A DNA stretch of 64,000 nt, from NCBI RefSeq assembly GCF_027596085.1, contig NC_072467.1, positions 23,505 to 87,504 on the forward strand, read 5' to 3'. The DNA comes from Anoplopoma fimbria. Its lineage: Eukaryota; Chordata; Actinopteri; Perciformes; Anoplopomatidae. Below the pieces are notes generated by a model. The model saw only the letters and a list, made by a program, of their open reading frames with translations, had not been told where the DNA came from and made no database searches. This document shows, piece after piece, positions 24,801 to 54,300 of the stretch. Each line of letters opens with the position of its first letter. Position 1 is the stretch's first letter. The translations under genes were made by a program, and so were the position numbers.

Positions 24801-25338
24801 TTTACTTGTTTTGGGTAAACGTTGCATTCTCTCTAAATGTCTATTTTTTTAAGTTGTATAATTAGTACTCTCATAAAACCATATAGCAATGTTATGTCCT
24901 GATTCATTAACTAGAAATAATAAAAGTAAGGCACAACTTAGAAAATACCTGAAAATGGCATCAAATCACTCAGTATTAATATTAATTCATTACATAGTCC
25001 TGTTTTTTTCATTTTAACAGACGACCTGAAAACAACGGTGTTATGTAAACATTGTTCAAATAAACTTTAATCGAACATTAAGTAGATGTTTTTAATGTAA
25101 AGTTACATAGTTAAATACATGAATGTATCTTCACCATTAAAATAAATTAGAAATTAAGATCCATCATGTAACAGAGTCAAATAGGAAATTACAGTTTAGA
25201 TAAACCAGGTCAAATAACAGCTCTATGACTGTGGTTAGTGGAGTCACTTCCAAGTTAATACCGGAGTTAAATGTGACAGGATTAATTCATTAACACTATG
25301 ACGACACATATCATCCAGTATCACAACTCTGTTGTTAA

Positions 25339-25763
25339 CAGTGGTGGAATGTAACAAGTGTACAAGTACTGTAAGTAAGTAAGTACTGTATTGAAGTTCA
25401 ACTCTGAGGTATACTTAAGTATTAACGTTTTACGTTACTTTATAGGCTACTACACCACTCCATTTAGTTAACAACATAAGTTAAATGTTACTTTTCAGAT
25501 TCAGATTATTAAATAATGTTGTCTGATTATGGATTAAGCTCCCCACCTGTGGATGAATTAGATGTAATTAAACCACCTCTACCAGCTGCAACATGAAAGT
25601 CATTAACACATTAATGCATCACTAATTATAAACCAGTCCATCCATCTGTTATCTGTAACTGCTTATGCTTAAACTTACTTTTACTAGCACTTTTAGAATA
25701 TTTTTACACTGTGGTATTGCTACTTTAACTTAGTAACATATCTGAATACTTCTTCCACCACTG
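25339..25763. mobile_element. hAT-like MITE (CAGTGGTGGAA ends)
   Basis: Begins CAGTGGTGGAATGTAAC and ends CTTCTTCCACCACTG, an 11-base terminal inverted repeat typical of hAT elements. It is flanked by GTTGTTAA and GCTGTTTA, a degenerate 8-base target duplication (6/8). The interior has the AAGTACTGTA/TTACTTTTCAGAT/CTTAGTAACATATCTGAATACTTC words of a common fish family. About 425 bp, with no transposase. Confidence 0.8.
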
Positions 25764-28589
25764 GCTGTTTAGTTTTATATATTTATTTAACAAGGACATT
25801 GGTGTTCTTTTTGAATCTGTAATACTTAAGTAAAAAAGTACATGGCATAAGATTTATGCTTCAATATGCAGTAAAGGCATTTGAGTTTAACGTAGTTAGA
25901 GAGTTTCTTCAATTTTTTACAAATTGACCTGATATTAGGTTAAATCTTGATGTTAAGTATGAATGGAGGACTGTTACAAGGTGTGGCACAGGCTCACTCT
26001 ATTATTAAGGTGGAGCCACACCTTACTTGTATCTGATTCTATCTGTTTGTTTTATTTGAGCTTAGCAACTGTGAGTCACTGCAGTCAACATGAAAGCGAT
26101 ATAAAACCGTGGGAATGAGGCAGGTGGCATGTCTGTATCTAACTGTAGGGCTAAAAGGTAAGAAAAAGTCCCTGTTTGAGCAGAATAAACATCTCTAAAT
26201 GGACTCAAGTATAAATAAACATCTCTTATAATCTTTATTTTTTGTTTGCTTTCCTTTGTTTGGTTGTATCTGAGCAGAAAAAGATGACCTGCAGTCTTTC
26301 TAAATGGTTATTCAATCAGCCAATCATTTCCCTTGAGCTTAACAAGAGGTTCTAATTTCCCGTAAAGCAGATCAAAGCCGATAGGTTTACTCTGAATCAG
26401 ATGCAGAAGCAGATGTATCGAAGCATCCTTCCTCTGCACATCAGGGCCGTGTTCACCTGAACAATCCCCGTTCACTTTAGCACGTATATCTTCACAGTCC
26501 CTCCAAATTTGTTCACACTGACTTTACCTTAATTGTCACGGCATTTTTTGTGAGTAGAAACAATCAATCACAATCAATTACAGCTTCAGAAGCAGAAGCT
26601 TAATGTCTTAGTGAGTCTGAAATGTTCTGAGTGAAATAAATTTTGCTTGATTATTTAAAACAGATGCATAAAATAGATCAATCTGTTATAAATAAAATAA
26701 AAAATAAAATAAAATGTTTGGACTCACCATTACCATTGATGCTGTGTATCTTAGATGTTCTCCTCTCTGATGAAGTGCACCAAGTGATTTGATTTGGTGG
26801 GATATTAGAAAGTATCAAAAGATATAGTCACAGTCGCCGCCCTAAAAATTATAATAACCCTTTCCTTTGCAGGTACATACAGAACATACACAAAACAAAG
26901 AGATGAGTCAAAGGAAAGGTTGACACCACAGGGTGTGTACAGAAGAGGGGATCAGACGGTCTGACGGCCACGAAAAGGACGAGTCAGAAAGAGAAGTTCA
27001 ATTTAGCTGATCAGTTGTGATTAGGCTTCTCTACCATTAAGCTTTTTCGAATGAAACTGTTCTGACTAACTTAGGGTGGGTTTTGTATTATTAATTTACA
27101 CAATAGATTTTATTAATGGCGTGTGATTCAATATCAGTGCTGTTTTATTTTTTAAGTGTGTTGCAACATTTAATTGATGACTCACTCAGTCAGATCAGTT
27201 TAAAGCATCAGAGCAGCTGTTTTACTGGATTCCCAGCCCAGTTCAGAGGTAGAGAGTGACAGAAATCAGCCTAAAGGCTGACTCAGATCAGTGTGTCTGC
27301 AAGTTTTAGTGTGAGTGTGTGTGTGTGTGCGTCAGGGAAAGTGATTGCGCCAGAGAGCGAGAGTGACACCCTTGTTCTGTGACACCCTTGTTCTGTGTAA
27401 TGTCTCGGACGTAAGGAGCCAACCGTCATTTTGTGAGGTAATCTCAGAAAATACACTACAGCACGTAAAGTCTGGGACACCCAAACATTACAATATAAAA
27501 ATATTACAATAAAACAATATTAAGTAAAAATGTAGTAAGAGAGACAGTTTACACGGCTGATCATAAAGCATCGTTATTAAACCCAGTAAGGAATGTATTC
27601 CTTTTGTTTGTCAAAACCACAATGGTCACAATGGTGATGTAACTTCTGTTTGGAGTCAGTTATTTCTTTGTTAGACCTCCAAATAGACTTATTTAAGATT
27701 TAGGTTTAAGGTAGTGTTTCATAAAAAGTAACGTCAACACCAATGACAGATAAAGAGCATTTCCAATCCACTGTATTTGACCATGTTTTCAAAGCTGTAA
27801 ATTAAGTGATGTTTCTTTTTCTGTGTCTAATTTCTTGTAAATGTAGAAAATAATGGAAAAACATAAAGATGATGATTATATGTTTGGTATTTTTTATGAG
27901 CTGTTATAAAGGGCCAAGTGTCTCCAGAACCCCAAACAGAACATGAGGGTTAAAATCAGATGAGTTATGCCAAAATATAAAGAGCTGCAAAGAGTTCTTT
28001 CACATATAGATATTTTAATATATATTTATTTGGATATTAAAATAATATGTACACAAGTAGGCAAGGTAAACACATTTTTGGGGTAATAAAATAGACTACA
28101 GACTGCGACTTTGTACCAGATTGACTCAGGGTTCTGAATTTACAGATGATTGGCTCTCTCTAGACTGAACTAACTCGCTGGGCATCCTTACGACCCGCCC
28201 CTACCCTGTGTCTGCTTGGCTATACCCTTCTTGGCCTTTGCTAAATGCTAATGTTAGTTTAGCTATGATGCTAACTGGTGCTATAAAGTAAACAGGCCAA
28301 GGAAGAGAGGTTTTGTTCCCGTTGTGTTTTGTTTTTTCACAATTTTGTTATGTTTTTTCATCATTAAATTCACTTCTGATATTAGTAGTTTTATGAAAAG
28401 TGATGTGGAATTGAAAACTTTCTTCAACGTTTTCAGAGTAAAGAAACTCCACATGACCTTGGACTCGCTGACCTCTCTCTGGAGAAGGGCATAGTGATGC
28501 TTGCTGGAGGCTGCTCAGGGTCTGTAGAATACAGCCACGCAGCTAGCCAGTGCTTGCCCAGAGCATGCTGGAAAACCAGAGATAAGGCG

Positions 28590-29000
28590 AGAGGTCTGCG
28601 GGGTTCCCGCTATCGGCTGTCCTCCAGGGTCCACGCACCCCTGGAAGTGGAGCCTCACATGCTTTGCGGGCCCTGGCTCTCCTCTCACCCATTATTACTG
28701 CCTCATTCTCCAGATTACATATCTACAAACAAATCATATAAGCATATAAACTACCCAGTTTATTCTAGACAATAATAATGTAGACAAGTCTAAAATTAAA
28801 TTAAATCTTAACATGTCTTGTTTGATAAAAATCTGGAGGCTTTACCGGGGCTGGAATGCAGTCAAAGCTGGTGAGAGTAAAGCCAGGGCCCCCAGAGCCT
28901 GTTGGAGGGCAGGCTCTACATCCAGGGGTTTGTAGACACCAAGAACAGCCGATGGTGGACACTCGGCCCTGGAAAGGGATCCGCAGCCCTCCAACCTATT
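28590..29000. repeat. Diverged fold-back: two inverted copies of about 150 bp
   Basis: The segment 28590-28735 aligns with the reverse complement of 28838-29000. Shared words are CTGCGG, ATCGGCTGT, CACCCCTGGA/AACCCCTGGA, GAGCCT, GGGCCCTGGCT and CTCTCACC, with a spacer of about 100 bp. The arms look roughly two-thirds identical with small gaps. It may be an old palindromic transposon. Confidence 0.65.
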
Positions 29001-30269
29001 TTTGATTCAACATCAATTTCTTGTCTCACGAGCAAAGAAACTAACAAGTGTTTATGATATACAAACTTGGTATTTTGTATAGGATGAACTTAATGTTCAA
29101 ATTTTTACTTTGCTCTTATACATCACTAGGGCCGCTTACATCGACAGATTCAAGCTAGCTAAGTTAGCGAGCTTAGTGATACAGCGAGCTAATACTGCTT
29201 GCTAGAACGTTATCATCATAACTGAGTCAAGTAACTTTAGTTAGATACATTAATAATATTTATTTATGTTGGTTAGCTATTAACGCTATGTAATAGTGTG
29301 AGATGAAGGTGTACTACTTCCTCAGATTTCTAACAGTATTGATTTCTACTGGGGACTTCTTACCCCATATCGGAGTATTCTTAAGCTTTCATTTATTAAA
29401 CAAATGTATTATTTTTCGAACAATGGTTAATGGTCAACCCCCTATATGATTCTCATACAGTAAAAAAGTTGGATTATTTTATACTGTAAAAAATTTGCAT
29501 CAAACTACTTCAAAAACACTTCATTCACACCTCATTTCCTACCACCAAATGATTTCATTGAGCTATTCAAAGATTAGCAAGGCCTCTACTCTACCTGGCT
29601 CCAGTAGACATCTAGCTATATTCAACAGTACTGCAATACATTTTGTCTTCATGAAGTTTATAATGTTAACTTTTGTAAATATATTTTAAAGAGGTGTTGA
29701 TTATGGATTTTGTGCTGCTGTTAACTTTTAATTTGTTTTACCGAGGGCGGAGAGGCATTTCTAATATTAAAAACTATTACAAAACAGAATAAAGAATATT
29801 AAAGAAACAGAGAAAATTAGAGAAAGTATCCGTTTAGGTGTTCTGCGTCATTTATGATCACTTTGGTTCGATTCCAAAAATCATTGAATGTTCTCTGATG
29901 AGAAAGTAAACCTGTTGGCTGAGCAAACACTGAGTGTTCTGGGTGTGTCTGCTGCCACAGTGCCAGAAATACAAGTCAGGTGAGTTTTTAATGTATTCAA
30001 AGTGCTGCAGGGGGGAAAATAGTGCTGATTGAGCAAGAGGGGCGTTGATATTATTCTGCCCCCCTGTGGTGACTCACGGTAAATACTTTTGGGTTGTTGA
30101 GTAAAGGTTTAAAAATGTCAGGGGGAAGATTGTCGTACAGATTGTGTAGTTTATTGTCAAATAGAAGGCTTATATAGTATGTGTTTCCCAATCAAACACT
30201 GAGCTCAGTTCTATATTTAAAGCAATCTCACAGTGAAGAATGTCACTGAAAGAAAACATCTGTGTAGTG

Positions 30270-30527
30270 CAGTGGTGCCCATACTGTAGGCCTTGACCCT
30301 TGACCTTACTGCTCCCAAAATGAATCTAGTAGGTCAAGAGATGGTTAAAAAAAAAAGAAAAGACAATTCCAACTCATTTAGATACACAAAATACTTTTTA
30401 TTTTCTTGACTCAATTCAATGAGTGAATATCCCACTCTGATTGAACTGATTACAATGTAAAGACATTGAACAGGAGTTTTCGTCATCTTAAGGAGTCACA
30501 AGCAAAATAAAAGTTTGGAAAACACTG
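30270..30527. mobile_element. hAT-like MITE with 8-bp target duplication
   Basis: Starts CAGTGGTGCCCATACT and ends AAGTTTGGAAAACACTG, imperfect terminal inverted repeats of the hAT CAGTGGTTCCCAAACT type. Flanking octamers GTGTAGTG (30262-30269) and GCGTAGTG (30528-30535) match 7/8 as the target duplication. It lies just beyond the cd81 3' end. Confidence 0.8.
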
Positions 30528-30570
30528 GCGTAGTGTCTTCTCCCCAAAAAATAATTGAAAGGTGACATAA

Positions 30571-30585
30571 TTTATTAGCTTTATT
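30571..30585 (-). terminator. Tandem poly(A) signals of cd81
   Basis: Two TTTATT words on the plus strand read as two AATAAA signals on the minus strand about 620 bases after the cd81 stop. They fix a plausible 3' UTR of about 0.63 kb. Confidence 0.55.
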
Positions 30586-31196
30586 CAAAAACAGGTTGAG
30601 TAAGAAGACATAACTGCTTATTTAAGGATGTGTGTTTCACAAGTTAATAAAGGAAAGAGAGCATGAAGATGGTCCATTAGGCACAAAGAAGAGACACACA
30701 GTCGACTAACAAACACTCAGGCTAACTCGTCATGCTGATAATCATTAGAGTAAGACAGCACATCACCTTAGACCACTGACACACTGCTGCTTAAATTATA
30801 TTTTAACACTAACACTGCAGCGAAATCCTTCACAAACAATAAATCAGGGAATACATGCACTCTTCTAGGTGTTATTAACATATGACAAGTATATATACAA
30901 TTTATACATCCATAAAAACAACATTGTGACCTCAGAGGAATATTTCACAACATATCGTATATATAAAAAATTCATATGAAGCGTTGTATGATAAATAAAG
31001 AACATCTAAATCATTGTGTAAGAACAATGGTTGTTTATCGATTAGCATTATCAAGAACAAGATACATTTTCTAATCTATAGTAAAAAGAAAGATATCCAT
31101 CTTGTTGTGTTAAAATCACAAGGAAGAGGAGCTGATGCACAGAAACATATGATAAAAAAATCCATTAAAGGCTGATGTTGTCTGTTAGCTGGTCTC

Positions 31197-40105
<8,909 letters not shown>

Positions 40106-40255
40106 GGTGCCAGTTTTTTTTATCAGCTCGTCCTTTTGCCCAAATCAAAAACTAGTGAAGTCAGCCTACTGTCCCAGATCACACAGCCAGAGTTGATTCA
40201 GGCCAGTTGGAGTATAAGTGCCTCTTTGCTGCAAACTCCTCCTTTATAATCAGGA
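40106..40255 (-). promoter_or_regulatory. cd81 5' UTR and candidate TATA promoter
   Basis: On the minus strand ATTATAAAGG (plus 40241-40250) lies about 140 bases upstream of the cd81 start codon. It could place transcription start near 40215. Confidence 0.35.
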
Positions 40256-40738
40256 GTGAAAACCGAGACGGAGCACTGCCCACCAAGAGAAGCAGACAGG
40301 AGGAGAGAAGAACACTGGGGGAGCAACAAGCTCCCCATCTGCAAGAGTGAACATAAAGAGCACTATTTGTTCCCTCTGCAAAGTTTAAAAATGGGTTATG
40401 GTCAGATGAAGTGTAGGACTAAATCCTCATGTTTTTTTTCCCAGAGCGAAAGAAGTAGAAAGAAAGAAAGAAAGGAAGAAAGTAGACCTACAATTACTAA
40501 TCTTTTAAATAATAAAACCATGTTTTAATAGTAAATATCTTCATTAAAGAATGAATAGCACAGGTATATATATGTGTGGAATAGTTTATTTTGTTGTTAT
40601 TCAGCAATGAGGAAAAAAAATGTCAACGGTAACTTTTCTCATGCCTATTTTGTATCTGTTGACGAGCATCTAAGATATCGCGTTAATTAACACACATAAA
40701 TAAAGGGGACAAAAATGCACTTCCTTGCAGTGAGCAAT

Positions 40739-40755
40739 GGCGCCCCCTGCTGGCA
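40739..40755 (-). promoter_or_regulatory. CTCF-like motif between cd81 and kcnc1
   Basis: GGCGCCCCCTGCTGGCA is the reverse complement of TGCCAGCAGGGGGCGCC, a near-ideal CTCF core. It lies about 0.6 kb upstream of the cd81 start codon and 2.5 kb upstream of the kcnc1 start codon. Confidence 0.55.
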
Positions 40756-40904
40756 CATTAGACACATGTGGGGGGCTAATTATAACAGAATAAGTGCAGC
40801 ACTTTAAAAGTTGCTCAAACAATAAAAATCTCTCAACTGGTTGTTTCAAAAAATATCTCCCCAGTCAGTGCAGAGACAGAAACTAACTGACTGTTACATC
40901 TGCA

Positions 40905-41560
40905 CAGCACTGAGCTGTATACCATCACAGCACTGAGCTGTATACCATCACAGAGCTGTATGATCACCAGCACTGCTGTATACCATCACAGAGAGCTGTA
41001 TACCATCACCAGCACTGAGCTGTATCACCATCACCATCACTGAGCTGAGCTGTATACCATCACAGCACTGAGCTGTATACCATCACAGCACTGAGCTGTA
41101 TACCATCACTGAGCTGTATACCATCACAGCACTGAGCTGTATACCATCACAGCACTGAGCTGTATACCATCACAGCACTGAGCTGTATACCATCACCAGC
41201 ACTGAGCTGTATACCATCACAGCACTGAGCTGTATACCATCACCAGCACTGAGCTGTATACCATCACAGCACTGAGCTGTATACCATCACAGCACTGAGC
41301 TGTATACCATCACCAGCACTGAGCTGTATACCATCACAGCACTGAGCTGTATACCATCACCAGCACTGAGCTGTATACCATCACAGCACTGAGCTGTATA
41401 CCATCACAGCACTCACAGCACTGAGCTGTATACCATCACCAGCACTGAGCTGTATACCATCAGCACTGAGCTGTATACCATGCACTGGGTTTGCACTGGC
41501 TGTATCCATCACCAGCACTGAGCTGTATACCATCAGCACTGTGCATCACCAGCACTCTCC
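40905..41560. repeat. 23-24 bp minisatellite (CAGCACTGAGCTGTATACCATCA)
   Basis: About 25 tandem copies with 1-base length variants (CACAGCAC or CACCAGCAC junctions) and degenerate edges. It lies between the divergent cd81 and kcnc1 genes. Confidence 0.95.
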
Positions 41561-41757
41561 ATCAGACTCACTGGGTCACACCTTGTATACTCCACTGACC
41601 AGCTACCCTACCTACTGTCTCAGCAGCTGACCAATAACCCTCCTAGCGACGACGTGAAAGTGAGAAAAAATTGTTTTGTGGCACAGCGATGACAATTTCA
41701 ACAGCTTTAATTGGAGAACTTGTCAGCGCGTTCTTAACAAACGCAGAGTCCACTGGG

Positions 41758-41837
41758 TCCATCTCCACCTCCATCTCCATCTCCACCTCCATCTCCATCT
41801 CCACCTCCACCTCCATCTCCACCTCCATCTCCACCTG
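41758..41837. repeat. CTCCATCTCCAC hexamer-type tandem repeat
   Basis: About 80 bases of alternating CTCCAC and CTCCAT hexamers, followed at about 41890-41910 by a poly(T) run. Confidence 0.9.
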
Positions 41838-42158
41838 ACCTGAGAGGAGAGCTGGCCACGGTGTGAATAACAGGCAGTTTGGGGCGTTGTTTTTTTTTTT
41901 TTTTTTTTTAAGGAGGAGGTTTTGACGCCTACTCATCTCTGATTCTCTTTATTTGTCCAACCACGCAGCACAGAAAAACAGCATTTTTTTTGTTACCCTC
42001 CCTTCAGATAGACTGGGGGTGGGTGGGGGTGTTTCTGATCCTAACCGACGCGTGAAGGAAAAGGGAAAGTTCCTGAGCAGAGGAGCATCTCTGTGCTGAG
42101 ACAAAGAGCTGCTAAACGTGCAGAGGGAGCGGGCTGAGGCGCGTCGGTGTGAAGGAGG

Positions 42159-42618
42159 TAATGTAATGTAATGTAATCTCATAATGTAATGTAGTGTAAT
42201 GTAATCTATGTAATGTGATGTAATGTAATGTACTGTAATGTAGTGTGATGTAAGGTAGTGTAATGTAATGTAATGTAATGTAATGTAATGTAATGTAATC
42301 TCATAATGTAATGTAATAATGTAATGTAATGTAATGTAATGTAATGTGATGTAATGTAATGTAATGTAATGTAATGTAATGTAATGTAGTGTAATGTAAT
42401 GTAATGTAATGTAATGTAATGTAAGGTAATGTAGTGTAGTGTAATGTAATCTCATGTAATGTAATGTAATGTAATGTAATGTAATGTAGTGTAATGTAAT
42501 GTACTGTAATGTAGTGTGATGTAGTGTGATGTAATGTAATGTAATGTAATGTGATGTAATGTAATGTAATGTAGTGTAATGTAGTGTAATGTAATGTGAT
42601 GTAAGGTAATGTAATGTG
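42159..42618. repeat. (AATGT)n pentanucleotide array
   Basis: About 460 bases of TAATG/TAGTG pentamers with scattered GATG, AAGG and CATC variants. It lies about 0.6 kb upstream of the kcnc1 start codon, beside its likely promoter. Confidence 0.97.
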
Positions 42619-42629
42619 AAGGAAGGAGT

Positions 42630-42660
42630 CCGGGAGGAGCTGTCCGCTCAGCACCTCCTC
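42630..42660. promoter_or_regulatory. Candidate non-canonical REST/RE1 half-sites
   Basis: GGAGCTGTCC followed by CTCAGCACC contains both RE1 half-site words, but in a flipped arrangement rather than the canonical one. It is near the presumed kcnc1 promoter, a neuronal gene, which makes it worth noting. Confidence 0.2.
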
Positions 42661-42939
42661 CTCCGCAGTCAGTCAGTCACCTTGCTGTGAAAGTCATAAA
42701 ACCTGCTCAGGATCGATCTGATCAATTATTACCGCAACTTGGGGAAATCCAATGAGCTGGATTTGTTGTCCGCCGTCAGGGGAGGAGAGAGGAGTCTGTC
42801 CTTTATATCTCGACATCTTGGATTTACAGATGAGGTGACGTCCGTCCTCAAAGTAACGCCATTGGCTGCAGTCGTTTTTGGGTTGAGCTGTTCAGAGTCC
42901 AGTGAGTGAGCCGTCCATCAGTCCGGACAGGTGTCTGTA

Positions 42940-43060
42940 GTCTGTAGAGGATAGAACCAGCTGTCTGTAGGATAGAACCAGCTGTCTGTAGAGGATAGAA
43001 CCAGCTGTCTGTAGAGGATAGAACCAGCTGTCTGTAGAGGATAGAACCAGCTGTCTGACG
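42940..43060. repeat. 22-bp tandem repeat in the kcnc1 5' region
   Basis: Five copies of a GTCTGTAGAGGATAGAACCA-type unit, one lacking the AGAG portion. It ends about 190 bases before the kcnc1 start codon, probably within the 5' UTR or first intron. Confidence 0.95.
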
Positions 43061-43243
43061 CACATCTCTTTCATCGTTGGTGAAACGACAGGTTGTTCCC
43101 TGCGCTGCTGCCTCTTTATGTAATTGCTTCTTTTGTTTCCTCCTCAGTGGCATCACTGCTGTGCGTGGTTGCACGCAGGAGTGCGCCTGTATGCTCACCT
43201 TTGCGATGAAGGGAACTTATTGGAGAAATGCCTGAGGGACGCA

Positions 43244-51396
<8,153 letters not shown>

Positions 51397-54300
51397 CATG
51401 GTCGAGTAGCAGACACAATGCCATTGGAAGGCCAGTCCACACTTACCTGTCAAATTTTGATTTTACACTTGCCTTCACTCTTTCTTTCTTTCTTTCTTTT
51501 TTCATTTTGATTTCATTTATTTTTCTGGAAAACTGTATCTTAACTGTGTCTAATACTCAAGCTTTCCCAAGTGTTCTCCTTGGGTGTGTCATCATATGCT
51601 AGACTAGAAAACATTGGCACATGCCACTCTGCATGGGTCACCTCAGTTGCAGACAAAGCACTGTGCTACTTCTACCACAGGCTAACCCCACTCTTTCCCT
51701 GTGTTTACATCATTGCCTGTTGCTCTGTTGCTTTTGATCTCACATACTCTTCTGCCAATAACTTTTATCTCATCTGCTTTTTACAATTTTGTGAAAGAAA
51801 CTTTCATAAGATGTAACCCCTGCAAATTAATATGCTGGACATTGACAATACATGGCTCTGAAACATATCCAAAAGGTACCATTGCCAGCTGTTAAGGGAA
51901 CTACTCTTAAGTGCTTTGTACGTTGCAAAGTAGAGACGTTATTCTGAAAGTGCAGTCAAGACGAGGCTCAATGTTATCTGAGTTGCCATTAGAAAAAAAA
52001 AAATGAACATGATGTTCATAATGTCCAATGCAATATGGAGATAATGACAACTTCTATGATACTAGTGATGAATACATTTAATGTCAACAGAACTAAAACT
52101 GTTTTGTTCATTTGCATGAACTGCATGAGAAATTATGTTCAAAAAGACTGTATCGCAGTACCTAGAAAAAGAAAGTTTTCTTTCAAAAGCTTCGTCATTT
52201 TTTTATGCATTCTGAGACAGCTTTACAAGAGACTCAGTCAAAGCAGAGATTTTTATGTAGCCGCCATTCTTTGCCTTTCCCCAAATTCATAGATTTATTT
52301 TCTTGTGTTTATTTGACTGGGGCCTCCAACTAAAATAGCGTGATTTGACTTGAACAATCGGTCATAAAGCCAACTAATGCTGTTATGAGCATAAACAGTT
52401 TTTATACAAATATATTTACTGGTAGTTATTAGTTTTTAAACAGTATCTGTAGTCTGCAGCAGCTTCTATAACTGCTGCGATGCCTAAATTAAGGCAAGAC
52501 TCAAGAATTATAAAACAATGGTGCCTTCATACCTGGTGAGGCAAAGAAAAAGAGAGTAATACAATGAAAAGACATAACATAAGTGTTACCAGTGTAGCAT
52601 CAGTACACTTTAACATGCTCATAACAGTGTAACGAAAGCTTTATTTTATAAGGTGCACCTTTTGCACCACCCTTGTACTCTTTATCACAGTAAATTGGTC
52701 ATTATTGTTACACCTTCCAAAACATAGTATGATTTAACCCTTATGGGAATGCACAGCTCCAAGAAGGAAAAAATAACAGCTGAACATACTGACTTTAAAG
52801 TCCCTATCTCAAGAATGTTTTTGTATGAAAAAGCACAAATTATTATCGGGGACCAGGCGACTCTACATAGCCAAAATATATCCAGAGATGTCACGATGAC
52901 TTCAGCACTATATATTTCTATTGATTTAAAACATCAGTATCCTTACTGTTACATGTATTGATGCTGTCCAAATAATTATGCACAATTCTTTCAGGGCACT
53001 TTAACAAATTTTATGTTGACCAATCAGAAATGTTAATTTCTAGGAGAAGATATAAGTATAGCAACTCATCAAAGTTCTGTTTTTATTCTGAATGAGCAGA
53101 GTTTCACGTTTCAATTCATGTCTCTTGTGGTAATTAATGGACGTTATATATTTAAGAAAAAAAACTTTGTTAAGATTTGATGTGAAGAGATGCAGGTGAA
53201 TAATATGCTCATGCAATTCAAGTGGAAAAAAAAAAGTACAAAGTACAATACGACACAGCATGGGATGTGGGTCTACTTGGGGAAAGGTAAATGCATGTAT
53301 TTTCCATTTATGCAACAGAAAAGTATTCAAATAAAAATATGTAAATATAAGTCCTTGCATGAAATAAATTTTATACACAATGAGCGTTTAGACTCGTTTT
53401 TATTCAACAGCACATGCAGACATACATCTTTCCTTTCCCTCTAGCTTAAAGCGAGTGCTTTGAACTGCTGTTTGACCCTTTACTGGTGTCCGGATCAAAG
53501 AGAGCATTAAATAAAAACCTCAAAGTGACTGCAAGAGCATGACGCAAATGATACAAACGCATGACAATGACCGAACTACTACCTGTACATCAACCTGTAA
53601 AACAAAGCATGACCGGGCATGTCTATTAACCGACTCAGAGTGTAACCTCAGACAGATCATCGTTGTCTGATCGTTGCCTTGACTACGCATGGGAAACACA
53701 TGGTAAACCTGTTGTTTACCATGAGGAACTAACGGAGCACATTTTCTTTACTCTCCAAGCTCGTGTCATGTCTAACCTCTCGCAGAGGTATCCATCATCG
53801 CCATCATTTCCACCGTTATACATAATTTGTGTAATAATTTACTTTTGTTATTGTTTTTTTATATGTTTATAGAGACCCAGCGACAGCACCGGAGCAGACA
53901 ACCAACAGAGTCAGTTTGTGTTATGAACCATGGTGTCCCAACCACTATGTGTATGACCCATAATGGCCCATCACCCACCTGATAGTGCAGTAGCATTGTT
54001 GTGTGTATTACTTAGTCTTTTAAATGGGTGTGACAGTGACAACCTGTACATCACAAACTCAGCATAGATGTAGCACTGAGGAAGTTTTGTTGTCAAGCCT
54101 TATGTAGCTCAGTATCTGTGAATGTTTACTGTGTTGTAATTTGTGTGCCTATTTTTGGTTTGTGCCAGTGCTGTAAATACGCTTTTTTGTGTGCAAAGTT
54201 GTGTGTACCAATGTTTTTGAGTGCTCATCAAATATCTGTGTGCTTCTTCTGTTGAAAGAAAAAAAAATGTTGCTCCGATTTTAATCACCCAGCAAAAAAA

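Larger units (their letters stand above)
24801..30560. other. Gene-free interval between pkp3 and cd81
   Basis: No gene is recognised. The interval holds two hAT-like MITEs (25339-25763, 30270-30527), a fold-back structure (28590-29000) and a duplicated 18-base word GTGACACCCTTGTTCTGT near 27363-27398. A TATAAAA with a GTAAGA donor downstream lies at 26100-26160. The remaining AT-rich sequence carries no open frame with family resemblance. Confidence 0.5.

Noticed and set aside
28494..28775. 93-residue plus-strand frame
   Set aside because: It lies over the left arm of the fold-back; the inverted copy does not preserve the same frame, so there is no evidence of coding.
41949..42654. Minus-strand frames rich in LHYITLHYIT
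   Set aside because: Translation of the (AATGT)n microsatellite only.
42841..43198. Minus-strand frames in the 22-bp repeat upstream of kcnc1
   Set aside because: They depend on the tandem unit and have no family match.
43124..43243. Forty-codon upstream extension of kcnc1 exon 1 with its own ATG
   Set aside because: No similarity to the Kv3 N-terminus; the family start aligns with the Met at 43244, and a strong acceptor at 43148 suggests 5' UTR.
54108..54125. GTAGCTCAGT word resembling a tRNA D-arm start
   Set aside because: No acceptor stem, anticodon arm or T-arm B-box follows.
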